Of a DNA stretch of 64,000 nucleotides, positions 12,277 through 20,756 are shown in pieces. The stretch covers positions 25,291 to 89,290 of the forward strand of contig NZ_SSSR01000012.1 of the NCBI RefSeq assembly GCF_009469695.1, in the 5' to 3' direction. The notes beneath the pieces were generated by a model. It was not told the DNA's origin and searched no databases. It saw nothing but the letters and a program-made list of their open reading frames with translations. The DNA is from Propionivibrio limicola. Lineage in GTDB: Bacteria > Pseudomonadota > Gammaproteobacteria > Burkholderiales > Rhodocyclaceae. Numbering within the stretch: the stretch's first letter is position 1; every line of letters starts with the position of its first letter. A program made the position numbers and the translations under genes.

Positions 12277-13617
12277 TTATTGACGTCCCGCCAAAGACAT
12301 ACGTTCGAGAAATGCGTTCAAGCGGCCGGCCAGGCCGGGCGTTTCGGCCTCGGCGTAATCGTAGCGAACGCGCAGCATCGGCTTCTCAAGTGCCATAAGC
12401 CGGCCAAGATCGGAAGGCGAAGCCGACACGATGGCGTCGGCGGGAATGGCGTCGAGTGTCGCATGCAGATCGTTCAGTTGCTCGTCGCTGTAACCGAGCG
12501 CCGGCACGACATCGGCGAGATGCGGATAGCGCTCGTAGGCGGCCGCCAGCACGCCGACGGCCCACGGACGTGGATCGACGATCACCGCGCCGGCCGCCTT
12601 CGCCGCCAGCCAGCCGGCGCCCGATGGCATGCCGCCGTGCGTGACGGTCGGGCCGTCTTCGACGACGACGACGCGTTTGCCGGCCACCGCTGCCGGTTCG
12701 TCGAGCCGGGCCGGGGACGCCGTGCGGATGATCTCGGCAGCCGGATTGAGATGCCGGATATTGGCTGCGAGTTGTGCCACGGCGGTGGGCGCCGCCGTGT
12801 CCGTCTTGGCGATGAGCACCGTGTCCGCCATGCGCACGACGGCTTCGCCCGGATGGTAGCCAGACTCATGCCCGACGCGCATCGGATCGACGAGGCAGAT
12901 GTTCCAGTCGGGACGGAAGAAGGAAAAATCGTTGTTGCCGCCGTCCCACAGGAGGAGGTCGTTTTCCGCCTCGGCGAGCCGCAGGATGCGCGCGTAGTCC
13001 ACGCCGGCATAGACCGTGTGGCCGATCGCCAGATGCGGCTCGTACTCCTCGCGTTCCTCGACGGTGCATTGCGCGGCGGCCAGATCGGCGAGGCAGGTGA
13101 AACGCTGTGCCGCCTGCCGGGCGAGATCGCCGTACGGCATCGGGTGGCGGACGACACCGACGTGCAAGCCACGCTCCTTGAGCAGGCGCGCGAGGTAGCG
13201 GCTCGTCTGGGACTTCCCGCACCCTGTACGCACGGCCGTGATGGCGATGACCGGTACGCGTGCCGGCAACTGGGTTGATCGGGGACCGAGCAGCGAAAAG
13301 TCGGCGCCGGCCGCGAGGGCTCGCGAGGCCAGGTGCATGACGTATTCATGGGGAACGTCGCTGTAGGCGAAGATCACCTCGTCGACCGCATGTTCGCGCA
13401 GCAGCATCTCCAGCCCTGCCTCATCAACGATGTTAATTCCGTTAGGGTAAAACGCGCCGGCCAGTTCGGCAGGATAGCGGCGGTTGGCGATGCCGCTGAT
13501 CTGCGCCGCGGTAAACGCGACGACTTCGATAGCCGCATCGTTGCGGAAGGCCACGTTGAAGTTGTGGAAGTCTCGTCCTGCCGCCCCCAGAATCACGATC
13601 CGTCGCCTGTTTGTCAT
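12277..13617 (-). CDS. Cyclic 2,3-diphosphoglycerate synthetase-like P-loop protein
   Basis: 446 residues. The N-terminal part (RIVILGAAGRDFHNFNVAFR) looks like a nucleotide-binding Rossmann domain. The middle has a P-loop in ITAVRTGCGKSQTSR and LLLWDGGNNDFSFF as a likely Walker-B-like segment. This arrangement is that of the protein family annotated as cyclic 2,3-diphosphoglycerate synthetase after the methanogen enzyme; in proteobacteria its substrate is unknown and the name should be read only as a family label. The start MTNRRRIVIL at 13617 has GGGAGAG upstream. It precedes thiS on the same strand (42-base gap), so it may be the first gene of the thiS-thiG-trmB transcript. Confidence 0.75.
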   Translation of the reverse strand: MTNRRRIVILGAAGRDFHNFNVAFRNDAAIEVVAFTAAQISGIANRRYPAELAGAFYPNGINIVDEAGLEMLLREHAVDEVIFAYSDVPHEYVMHLASRALAAGADFSLLGPRSTQLPARVPVIAITAVRTGCGKSQTSRYLARLLKERGLHVGVVRHPMPYGDLARQAAQRFTCLADLAAAQCTVEEREEYEPHLAIGHTVYAGVDYARILRLAEAENDLLLWDGGNNDFSFFRPDWNICLVDPMRVGHESGYHPGEAVVRMADTVLIAKTDTAAPTAVAQLAANIRHLNPAAEIIRTASPARLDEPAAVAGKRVVVVEDGPTVTHGGMPSGAGWLAAKAAGAVIVDPRPWAVGVLAAAYERYPHLADVVPALGYSDEQLNDLHATLDAIPADAIVSASPSDLGRLMALEKPMLRVRYDYAEAETPGLAGRLNAFLERMSLAGRQ

Positions 13618-13738
13618 GGCAGACTCTCCCGTTGTCGGAGATTTCATTATTGACCACGCAAACAGCTACGCCAAGGCGCTTGTCCGCTGCTCGATGAACC
13701 GCACCAGCCGTGCCTCTTGTCGCGCCTGTGGAGGGAAA

Positions 13739-15364
13739 TCAGGGTGCGTTGAAATCAGCGGATCGGCGTACCGCTTGCAATACTTCGGCTGGCGTGCAGT
13801 GCTCGGTATCGATGACCAGGCAATCTGTTTTTTCGGTCTCGGACAAGGGGTCGAGCGCGTTCATCTGCTGCATCAAAACGGTTGTATCGGCCTCCGAAAC
13901 GTCGGAACCGGCGACGGCACGGGCAGCTAGTCGCTGCTGTAAAAGTTCCTCCGGTGCTTGACAGGCAAGCAGTCGAAAAGGCACTGACAACTGCTCCGCG
14001 AGCGTGCGAAACAACTCCCGTTGCCACGCCTTCAGGCTGGCCGCATCGACCACCACCGGATAGCCGGCCATCAGCACCTGACGGGACAGTTCGCTCAGGC
14101 GTGCGTACGTCGCGGACGTCATTTCCGCGCCATAGATGTTGCGCCCCGTCGCCCGGCTGTCGGCCCGCAAAGGCAGGCTCGCCAGGCGCTTGCGCTCGAC
14201 ATCGGAACGCAGCCGGATGGCGCCCGTCGCTTCGAGCAGGATTTGCGAAACCCAGCTTTTCCCCGATCCGGAGAAGCCGTGCAGGAGGGTTAGCTGGCGC
14301 ATCGGGGGGGCGGTCGCACGCTGCGCGTAATCGAGATACTGGCCGCACACGGCGAGTTCGTGCTGCTGGCCGCCCCCCTCTTCCTGCCCGGCGCGAATGG
14401 CGGCGACCTTGGCGCGCACCAGCGCCCGATAGACCTGGTAGAAGGCGAGCAACGGCAAGCCGGCATAGTCACCTGTTTGCTCAAGATAGCGGTTGAGAAA
14501 ACGGTGCGCATAGTCGGCTCGGCCGCGCTCTTCCAGATCCATGACCATGAAGGCGACTTCATTGATGACGTCGATCCAGCGCAGGTTCGGATTGAACTCG
14601 ATGCAGTCGAAAATCAGCGGCTTGCCGCGCATGAGCGCGATGTTGCCGAGATGCAGGTCGCCATGGCACTCGCGAACCATGCCGACGTGCTGGCGGGAAA
14701 CGATAATCCCGTCAAGCGCGCACCAGCTAGCGTGGCTCCAGCGTTCCAGCCTGTCGAGGCCGCCGGCGCAATTTTCTGCCGGCAGGGCGTGGCGGAGTTG
14801 GCGCAGATTTTCGGCCATGGCTTCCCAGACGACACTTGGTGATCCGTAAGCCGCGCTGGCCGGGCAGCGCGGCGCCTGTGCATGGAAAGCGGCAATGCGG
14901 TCGGCCAGCGCATCGATTAATTCTGCTGGTACGGCGTTGTGGGCCAGGCGCCGGTCGAGCAGTGACGACTGTGGAAAGCGGCGCATCTTGACCGCGTATT
15001 CGATGGCCGCGCCTTCGCCCGCCAGGCACGGCGCTTGTGGTGTGCCGGTGATCGGCACCACCGCCAGATAGAGTTCCGGAGCCAGACGGCGGTTGAGGCG
15101 AAGTTCCTCCTCGCAGCACAGGCGCCGCTTGTCGAGCGAGCTGAAATCGAGAAAGCCGAGATTGACCGGTTTTTTGATCTTGTACGCGAAACGCCCGTTG
15201 AGCAAAACGTAGGAAATATGCGTTTCCACCACCCGTATCCGGTGGCGGAAAACGGACGAATCGGTTTGCGGCCATGACCGAACGAGCAGTTGCTGCGCGC
15301 GCGCGTTCGTTTCGGGCGACGTCGCGTCCGGCGGAGGCGCGGTGGGGAGGTTGATGGTACGCAT
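13739..15364 (-). CDS. Fusion of aminoglycoside-phosphotransferase-like kinase and P-loop ATPase
   Basis: 541 residues. The first 340 form a kinase-like APH domain: HGDLHLGNIAL is the catalytic loop and IFDCIEFNPNLRWIDVINE carries the metal-binding Asp. The last 190 form a separate P-loop kinase domain (LTLLHGFSGSGKSWVSQ, with IRLRSDVERKR after it), similar to zeta-toxin/gluconate-kinase-like ATPases. This two-domain protein is widespread in proteobacteria and its substrate is unknown; it is not evidence of antibiotic resistance. The start at 15364 (MRTINLPTAPP) was preferred over the open frame to 15394. It stands alone, with about 120 bases to the next gene. Confidence 0.8.
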   Translation of the reverse strand: MRTINLPTAPPPDATSPETNARAQQLLVRSWPQTDSSVFRHRIRVVETHISYVLLNGRFAYKIKKPVNLGFLDFSSLDKRRLCCEEELRLNRRLAPELYLAVVPITGTPQAPCLAGEGAAIEYAVKMRRFPQSSLLDRRLAHNAVPAELIDALADRIAAFHAQAPRCPASAAYGSPSVVWEAMAENLRQLRHALPAENCAGGLDRLERWSHASWCALDGIIVSRQHVGMVRECHGDLHLGNIALMRGKPLIFDCIEFNPNLRWIDVINEVAFMVMDLEERGRADYAHRFLNRYLEQTGDYAGLPLLAFYQVYRALVRAKVAAIRAGQEEGGGQQHELAVCGQYLDYAQRATAPPMRQLTLLHGFSGSGKSWVSQILLEATGAIRLRSDVERKRLASLPLRADSRATGRNIYGAEMTSATYARLSELSRQVLMAGYPVVVDAASLKAWQRELFRTLAEQLSVPFRLLACQAPEELLQQRLAARAVAGSDVSEADTTVLMQQMNALDPLSETEKTDCLVIDTEHCTPAEVLQAVRRSADFNAP

Positions 15365-15506
15365 GCGGTTCCCGGTTTGCCAAGGGGGTTCCAAACACTG
15401 TATTCAGGAAGCCCTTTGAAACTAGACCATCGATGTGGCGCCCGCAATCGTGGAATCGGGAAGTTGCAGCCATGCGTCGGCGGCGCGAGACCGCGCGGCC
15501 AATGCC

Positions 15507-15522
15507 TGTTTCACGTGAAGCG
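15507..15522. other. parS-like ParB-binding palindrome
   Basis: TGTTTCACGTGAAGCG matches the near-universal parS consensus TGTTTCACGTGAAACA at 14 of 16 positions, with the inner TTTCACGTGAA intact. It lies in the 165-base gap between the kinase fusion and the hemerythrin gene. parS sites load ParB near the chromosome origin, so the site supports an origin-proximal position of the window. A single imperfect copy could be chance, but see the second site at 37260. Confidence 0.5.
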
Positions 15523-15529
15523 TTTTGCG

Positions 15530-16069
15530 TTATCGGTGTTTCGGGCTGCGCCGGGCCGTCATGGCGTGGCTCAACGCCTCGATATCGTCGGCGCGCAGCA
15601 GTCGGCGCGAGACGGCAAGAAGCTCACGGTTTTCCTTTTCGATGTGCTGCCGGTAAAGCGAGGTCAATTGCCGTACCGATTCGGTATCCAGTGCGGCGCT
15701 GCGGCCTTCGGCAATCGGCACCAGTTGACGTTGCACGGCGTCGAGAGCGGAAGCCATCCGCCCGTGATCCGCCAGCAGATCACGCACCAGTGAGCGCACG
15801 GCCTCGGCGTCGTCAGCTCTGGCCCGGGCGATGATCGTGGGAAAAAGGTTTCGCTCTTCGTCCTCGTGGTGGTTGGGGCCGGCGCTGCCGAAGTAGCGCA
15901 GGATGGCCTGCGCCGCCTGGCGAGCCTGCTCGTCTGCCCCGTGATCGGGGAGGTGGGCGAGCAGCCGTTCCAGCGTCGCGAGTTGAGCTTCGATGCGGTC
16001 ATGGCAAGCCTCAAGCATCTCCAGCGGTTCGTCGAGGGCGGGCGTTCTTGGTAACAGCGAATCGGGCAC
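15530..16069 (-). CDS. Hemerythrin HHE-domain protein
   Basis: 179 residues, all helical, with the spaced His/Glu pattern of the hemerythrin HHE fold: ACHDRIEAQ, NHHEDEERNLFP, LLADHGRMAS and RQHIEKENRELL. These bind a di-iron centre used for oxygen or NO sensing, iron handling or stress protection. The start is taken as the GTG at 16069, which has TGGAG seven bases upstream; an ATG at 16126 in the same frame is the alternative. No partner gene is adjacent. Confidence 0.8.
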   Translation of the reverse strand: MPDSLLPRTPALDEPLEMLEACHDRIEAQLATLERLLAHLPDHGADEQARQAAQAILRYFGSAGPNHHEDEERNLFPTIIARARADDAEAVRSLVRDLLADHGRMASALDAVQRQLVPIAEGRSAALDTESVRQLTSLYRQHIEKENRELLAVSRRLLRADDIEALSHAMTARRSPKHR

Positions 16070-16341
16070 TTTATGACTCCAGCGAGGACGAGATGGGGAA
16101 TATCGACAAAGGCGTTGATTCGGCAACGGATCGTTGGGGAAGGTTCCTCGCGGTAGCTAGTCCGATGACTGTCCGTAGCCGGGGCTGCCGAGCATCGCAG
16201 AAACAGGGAGGCGTGCGGTTCGAGCAGGCACTATGATGATAAAAGGCTACGATGGCCGGGTCAGCAGTGATGGCGGTATGGCAAGTCCGCTCGCTGTGAG
16301 AGGGTCGCTATTCTGGTTTCTCCCCAGGAAAGGGGTGCGGA

Positions 16342-16809
16342 ATGAAACAGCAAACTATGTGCATGCTCGTTTTGGCAGGGATGGCTCTGTCATCGCCAGT
16401 CCTGGCGCAGCAGTTCGTCTATCCGGCGCAGGGGCAGTCGCCCCAGCAGCAGCAAAATGATGAAGCCGCGTGCCATTCGTGGGCCGTCCAGCAGACGGGG
16501 TTCGATCCCGCCAATCCGCCGAAGCAGGCGGCCGCCCCCACGCCCGCGACGACGGCAACCGGATCGACGCCAGGAGCGGGGATCCGCGGCGCGGCGCGCG
16601 GTGCGCTGGTCGGCGAGATCGTCGGCGGTGACGCAGGCGCCGGGGCTGCCGCTGGGGCCGTCGTCGCACGCTCACAAAGCCGGCGCCAGAATGCGGCGGC
16701 GGCTCAGCAGGGACAGCAGCAACAGCAGGCCGCCGCGCAACAGCAACAGGCGGCCTTTGCCAAGGCGCGAGCGGTTTGCCTCGAAGGTCGCGGTTACTCG
16801 GTCAAGTGA
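16342..16809 (+). CDS. Glycine-zipper family protein with signal peptide
   Basis: 155 residues. A signal peptide (MKQQTMCMLVLAGMALSSPVLA) is followed by a Gln-rich region with two Cys (ACHSW and AVCLEGRGYSVK) that could form a disulfide. The central GIRGAARGALVGEIVGGDAG has the GxxxG repeats of a glycine zipper, a membrane-inserting helix type found in outer-membrane lipoprotein-like proteins. Gln-rich runs (QQGQQQQQ, AAAQQQQAA) follow. The start at 16342 has AGGAAAGGGG upstream. It is 13 bases in front of the channel gene, so the two form a likely pair. The 272-base gap on its left shows no gene. Confidence 0.75.
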   Translation: MKQQTMCMLVLAGMALSSPVLAQQFVYPAQGQSPQQQQNDEAACHSWAVQQTGFDPANPPKQAAAPTPATTATGSTPGAGIRGAARGALVGEIVGGDAGAGAAAGAVVARSQSRRQNAAAAQQGQQQQQAAAQQQQAAFAKARAVCLEGRGYSVK

Positions 16810-16822
16810 TGCGGTCTTTGTG

Positions 16823-17257
16823 ATGCTGAGAAACCTTCTGATCGGCCTAGCAGTCATGGTTGTTTGCTTGTTGCTGCAGTCCGTGCTGCTCATCGCTGCC
16901 GTCCGTTACTACCGCAGGCACGAGCATCTGCCCGGAAAAGCTTCGTTCTGGTCGGGCGTTGCGCTCGTCGCCGGTGTGATGTTGCTTCTGGTTGCCGGCA
17001 ACATGGCGCAAGTTGCCGTCTGGGCGCTGCTGTTCGTGATGCTCGATGAATTTCAGCAATTCAGCGATGCGTTTTACCATTCAGCCGTGAATTTCGCGAC
17101 GCTCGGTTATGGCGACATCGTCATGTCGGCCAGATACAGGTTGCTCGGTCCCTTGGAATCCATCAACGGAGCGTTAATGATCGGCGTATCGACGGCGGCG
17201 CTGATGTCGGTATTCCAGGATGTTCTGCCGAAGTTGGCGCAGATGCGGCGGCGGTAA
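16823..17257 (+). CDS. Two-TM potassium channel pore protein
   Basis: 144 residues: an N-terminal helix (LLIGLAVMVVCLLLQSVLLIAA), a second helix (FWSGVALVAGVMLLLVAGNMAQVAVWALLFV), then a pore loop with SAVNFATLGYGDIVMS and a final helix. TLGYGD is the K+ selectivity-filter signature of the Ion_trans_2 family. There is no attached RCK or cyclic-nucleotide domain. The start at 16823 (GTG at 16820 also possible) follows the glycine-zipper gene closely, and the bidirectional terminator at 17275 ends the unit. Confidence 0.85.
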   Translation: MLRNLLIGLAVMVVCLLLQSVLLIAAVRYYRRHEHLPGKASFWSGVALVAGVMLLLVAGNMAQVAVWALLFVMLDEFQQFSDAFYHSAVNFATLGYGDIVMSARYRLLGPLESINGALMIGVSTAALMSVFQDVLPKLAQMRRR

Positions 17258-17274
17258 TAAACGCCGCAGACAAC

Positions 17275-17306
17275 AAAAAAGCCAACCGGGTTCGGTTGGC
17301 TTTTTT
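17275..17306. terminator. Bidirectional intrinsic terminator
   Basis: An 8-bp stem GCCAACCG/CGGTTGGC with a four-base loop (17281-17300), flanked by AAAAAA on the left and TTTTTT on the right. It can end transcription of the channel gene on the plus strand and of the tRNA-Gly gene on the minus strand. Confidence 0.9.
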
Positions 17307-17337
17307 GTTGCAGATCAACGACCTGCATGAATTCGTA

Positions 17338-17411
17338 TGGAGCGGGCGATGGGAATCGAACCCACGGCACAAGCTTGGGAAGCTTGGGTATTACCATTAT
17401 ACGACGCCCGC
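17338..17411 (-). tRNA. tRNA-Gly (anticodon CCC)
   Basis: The minus strand reads as a full cloverleaf: acceptor GCGGGCG/CGCCCGC, D-arm GTAT...ATAC, anticodon stem CAAGC/GCTTG with loop TTCCCAA (anticodon CCC, codon GGG), T-arm GTGGG-TTCGATT-CCCAT, discriminator T and an encoded CCA (17338-17340). The anticodon was read by hand from the loop position. A terminator follows about 30 bases downstream. Confidence 0.93.
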
Positions 17412-17472
17412 GAAGGCGCTCATTCTAAGCGTTTGGGCGCGGCGCTTCAATCTTTTTGAGTGGTTCGGGGTT

Positions 17473-18723
17473 TCAACCGGCGACGGGTTTGACCCGGCCG
17501 GCGGCGAGTTTGGCGCGGGTGCGGGCTTCGTCGGTGTCGGTGCCGGTGGCGACGATGACGCCCATGCGGCGCTTCGTGAAGCTCTCCGGCTTGCCGAACA
17601 GGCGCAGGTCGGTGCCGGGCACTTGCAGCGCGTCGGCAACGCTTTCGAAGGCGATGCCTTGGGCGTCGATGCCGCCGTAGATGACGGCGGAGGCGCCGGG
17701 GGCGCGCAGCGAGGCGTCGACCGGCAGACCGAGTATGGCGCGGGCGTGCAGTTCGAATTCGGAGAAGCGTTGCGAAGCGAGCGTGACGAGACCGGTGTCG
17801 TGCGGGCGCGGGCTGACTTCGGAGAACCAGACCTGATCGCCCTTGACGAAGAGTTCGACGCCGAACAGGCCGCGACCGCCGAGGTTGCCGGTGACGGCCT
17901 TGGCAATCTCCTGCGCCTTCTCGAGGGCGACGGCGTTCATCGTCTGCGGTTGCCAGGATTCAACGTAGTCGCCGCTGGCCTGCACGTGGCCGACCGGTGC
18001 GCAGAAATGCGTTTCCACTTCGCCGTTGGCGCCGAAGGCGCGTACGGTGAGCAAGGTGATTTCGTAATCGAAATCGATGAAGCCTTCGACGATGATGCGC
18101 GTCTGGCTGACGCGGCCGCCCTGTATGGCGTGCTCCCACGCCTTGGCGACGTCTTCCGGGCCGCGCAGCAGCGACTGGCCTTTGCCGGAGGAGGACATCG
18201 TCGGCTTGACGAGGCACGGGTAGCCGATGCCACCGCCTTTGCCATCATCGATGGCGGCTTGCAGTCCTGCGAGCGAATCGGCGAAGGCGTAAGGCGAGGT
18301 CGGCAGGCCGAGTTCTTCGGCGGCCAGGCGGCGGATGCCTTCGCGGTTCATCGTCAGGTTGGTGGCGCGGGCGGTCGGGATGACTTCGGCCAGTCCTTCG
18401 CGCTCGATCTCGAGCAGCATGTCGGTGGCGATGGCTTCGATTTCGGGCACGATGAGATGCGGGCGTTCCTTTTCGATCAGGGCGCGCAGCGCCGGGCCGT
18501 CGGTCATCGACACCACATGCGCGCGGTGGGCGACCTGCATGCCCGGCGCGTCGGCATAGCGGTCGACGGCGATCGTTTCGACGCCAAGGCGTTGCAGGGC
18601 AATGATGACTTCCTTGCCGAGTTCCCCCGAGCCGAGCAGCATGACGCGGGTGGCCGAAGGGCTGAGCGGGGTGCCGAGGCGCTTGAGAAAGGACTGGCAG
18701 GGGGATTGAGCAGGAGTGGTCAT
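17473..18723 (-). CDS. purT: Formate-dependent GAR transformylase PurT
   Basis: 416 residues. PurT is an ATP-grasp enzyme that makes formyl-glycinamide ribonucleotide from formate and ATP in purine synthesis, independent of folate. The N-terminal domain has [21 protein letters not shown]. The ATP-grasp core shows [16 protein letters not shown] (ATP loop), [24 protein letters not shown] (metal and substrate site) and HARAILGLP. The start MTTPAQSP at 18723 was preferred; the frame extends to 18771. It ends about 60 bases from the tRNA gene. Confidence 0.95.
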   Translation of the reverse strand: MTTPAQSPCQSFLKRLGTPLSPSATRVMLLGSGELGKEVIIALQRLGVETIAVDRYADAPGMQVAHRAHVVSMTDGPALRALIEKERPHLIVPEIEAIATDMLLEIEREGLAEVIPTARATNLTMNREGIRRLAAEELGLPTSPYAFADSLAGLQAAIDDGKGGGIGYPCLVKPTMSSSGKGQSLLRGPEDVAKAWEHAIQGGRVSQTRIIVEGFIDFDYEITLLTVRAFGANGEVETHFCAPVGHVQASGDYVESWQPQTMNAVALEKAQEIAKAVTGNLGGRGLFGVELFVKGDQVWFSEVSPRPHDTGLVTLASQRFSEFELHARAILGLPVDASLRAPGASAVIYGGIDAQGIAFESVADALQVPGTDLRLFGKPESFTKRRMGVIVATGTDTDEARTRAKLAAGRVKPVAG

Positions 18724-18771
18724 CGCAGGATTCCTTGCGCCGGTTCGAGAGGCGCGGATTTTAACATTCAA

Positions 18772-19392
18772 TCACGTGCTTGATTCTTCAGCCTTTCCGG
18801 GCTTTCCGGGGTGCGGCCGGGCGTAGTGGATCAGGTTGTGGAAGACGGCGGGCGTTTCGCCGCGGTTGCGGTAGCCGTGCGGGCGGTCGGCGGGAAAGCG
18901 CACGGCCTCGCCGTTTGCCAGCCGCCGCCAGGCGCCGTCGATGAGCACCTCCATCGCACCGCGGAGGACGATGACCGATTCGGTGACGCCGGGTTCGTGC
19001 GCTTCCGACCGCCGCTCGTAACCGGGCAGCAGCGTGAGTTCGAACAGTTCGAAACCGAATTGCGCTTCGTAGGGGAAGAGCGGCGCGACGAGCATGCCGT
19101 CCGGGCCGGGCTGGTGGCGCAATGTGTCGGCGTTGCGGAAGACGGCGCCGCTGGCGCTCAGGTCAGGCACCGGTTCGAGAAAACTGGAGAGCGAGACGTG
19201 AAAGCCGCTGGCGATTTTCCACAGCGTGGCGATCGTCGGGCTCGACTCGCCGCGCTCGATCTGGCCGAGCATGGCCTTGCTGACGCCGGTTTCGAGGGCG
19301 GCGCGGTCGAGGCTCCAGCCGCGCTCGCTGCGCAGGGCGCGCAAGGCGCCGGGGAGGTATTGGTTGGGTTCTGTGGCGGGCGGTGGACTCAT
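18772..19392 (-). CDS. XRE-family regulator with C-terminal cupin sensor domain
   Basis: 206 residues. The N-terminal helix-turn-helix (LRALRSERGWSLDRAALETG, VSKAMLGQIERGESSPTIATLWKIA) is followed by a cupin_2 domain (VTESVIVLRGAMEVLIDG, RFPADRPHGYRN) that probably binds a small effector. It is divergent from the benE gene. The 98 bases between them contain two copies of GTGCG-N6-CGCAC, which are very likely its operators. The arrangement suggests that it represses itself and the transporter until a ligand is present. Confidence 0.87.
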   Translation of the reverse strand: MSPPPATEPNQYLPGALRALRSERGWSLDRAALETGVSKAMLGQIERGESSPTIATLWKIASGFHVSLSSFLEPVPDLSASGAVFRNADTLRHQPGPDGMLVAPLFPYEAQFGFELFELTLLPGYERRSEAHEPGVTESVIVLRGAMEVLIDGAWRRLANGEAVRFPADRPHGYRNRGETPAVFHNLIHYARPHPGKPGKAEESST

Positions 19393-19405
19393 GGCGGGTG
19401 TCGTT

Positions 19406-19421
19406 GTGCGCTTTAACGCAC
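19406..19421. promoter_or_regulatory. Operator palindrome 1 (XRE-cupin regulator)
   Basis: GTGCGCTTTAACGCAC, a perfect 5+5 inverted repeat with a 6-base spacer, 14 bases upstream of the regulator start. It matches the second copy at 19443 in both arms. Confidence 0.75.
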
Positions 19422-19442
19422 GGTGTTAGGATTGGCGATGGT

Positions 19443-19458
19443 GTGCGTGATAACGCAC
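19443..19458. promoter_or_regulatory. Operator palindrome 2 (XRE-cupin regulator)
   Basis: GTGCGTGATAACGCAC, the same inverted repeat arms as at 19406, centre-to-centre distance 37 bases. It lies 32 bases in front of the transporter start, so binding could block benE transcription. Confidence 0.75.
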
Positions 19459-19490
19459 AGCCGCTCCGATTACAGCACAACGAGGCAGCT

Positions 19491-20663
19491 ATGGGTAGGG
19501 GTAGGTTTCTCAGCCGGTTCTTCGGTCTTTCGCACATTTCCGCCGGGTTCATTGCCGTGCTCGTCGGCTACACGAGTTCGGCGGCGATCGTCTTTCAGGC
19601 CGCTGCAGCCGCCGGCGGGAGCGCGGCGCACATCAGTTCCTGGCTGCTGGCGCTCGGCCTCGGCATGGGGGCGACCTGCATTGGCTTGTCGCTTCGTTTC
19701 CGCAGTCCGGTGCTGACGGCGTGGTCGACGCCCGGTGCGGCGCTGCTGGCGACGGCGCTGGTCGGGTTGCCGATGGGCGAGGCGATCGGGGCGTTCATGT
19801 TCGCGTCGGCGCTGTTCCTGCTGTGCGGCGTCACCGGCTGGGTCGAAACGTTCATGAAACATGTGCCGAAATCGCTGGCTGCCGCGATGCTGGCCGGTGT
19901 GCTGCTGCGTTTCGGCCTGGGCGTGTTTCTGTCGCTCGCTTCGCAACTCGGGCTGGTGGCGGCGATGCTGGCGATTTATCTCGTCGGGCGTCGCTTCAAC
20001 TCGCGCTACACGATTCCGCTCACCTTCCTTGGCGGGCTGGTCTGGGCCGGATTGGGCGGGACGATTCACGTCGAGGCCTTGGCGTTGCAGTTTGCGCGTC
20101 CGGTGTTCACGTCGCCGGAGTTTTCGTTCTCGACGTTGATCGGCGTCGGCATCCCGCTGTTCATCGTCACCATGTCGTCGCAGAACGTGCCCGGGATCGC
20201 GGTACTGCGCGCCAACGGCTATCCGACGCCGGTGTCGCCGCTGATCGGCTGGACCGGGCTGACCGGCCTGTTGCTGGCGCCGTTTGGCGGTTTCTCGTTC
20301 AATCTGGCGGCGATCACGGCGGCGATCTGCATGAGCCCGGAGGCCGATCCGAATCCGCAGCGCCGCTATCTGGCGGCTGTCTGGGCCGGGATTTTTTACG
20401 TGATGACGGGGCTGCTCGGCGCAACGGTCGCCAACCTGTTCACCGCCTTGCCGAAGGAACTGGTGGCAGCGATTGCCGGGATTGCCCTGCTCGGCACCAT
20501 CGGCAACAGCCTGTCGGCCGCGCTGACCGAGTCGAAGGAACGCGATGCGGCAGTGATGACCTTTCTCGTTACCGCATCCGGCCTGACGCTGTTCGGTATC
20601 GGTGGCGCCTTCTGGGGGCTGCTGGCCGGACTGGTCGTGCTGCGCATCAATCCGGGGCGGTAA
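19491..20663 (+). CDS. BenE-family benzoate/H+ symporter-like transporter
   Basis: 390 residues, about 12 hydrophobic helices along the whole length. It belongs to the BenE family, with signatures HISAGFIAVLVGYTSS near the start, LTAWSTPGAALLAT, VTMSSQNVPGIAVLRANGY and FGGFSFNLAAITAAICM. The family takes up benzoate or related compounds, but no benzoate-degradation genes lie nearby and several BenE relatives have unknown substrates. The start MGRGRFLSR at 19491 fits. Control is probably by the divergent XRE-cupin protein. Confidence 0.87.
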   Translation: MGRGRFLSRFFGLSHISAGFIAVLVGYTSSAAIVFQAAAAAGGSAAHISSWLLALGLGMGATCIGLSLRFRSPVLTAWSTPGAALLATALVGLPMGEAIGAFMFASALFLLCGVTGWVETFMKHVPKSLAAAMLAGVLLRFGLGVFLSLASQLGLVAAMLAIYLVGRRFNSRYTIPLTFLGGLVWAGLGGTIHVEALALQFARPVFTSPEFSFSTLIGVGIPLFIVTMSSQNVPGIAVLRANGYPTPVSPLIGWTGLTGLLLAPFGGFSFNLAAITAAICMSPEADPNPQRRYLAAVWAGIFYVMTGLLGATVANLFTALPKELVAAIAGIALLGTIGNSLSAALTESKERDAAVMTFLVTASGLTLFGIGGAFWGLLAGLVVLRINPGR

Positions 20664-20756
20664 GCGCGGCGTACGGTGGCTGCGTGGTTGTGCTACTCCC
20701 GTACGGGTTTTCCGATACGGGCTTTGCCAGTGAATGGGGACCGGTATAATGCGCCG

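Noticed and set aside
13739..15364. Aminoglycoside resistance gene
   Set aside because: Only the general APH fold is present, in the common fusion with a P-loop ATPase; nothing links it to drug resistance.
16070..16341. Small ORFs in the 272-base gap before the glycine-zipper gene
   Set aside because: Short frames without ribosome sites, no recognisable product, and mutually overlapping; no gene assigned.
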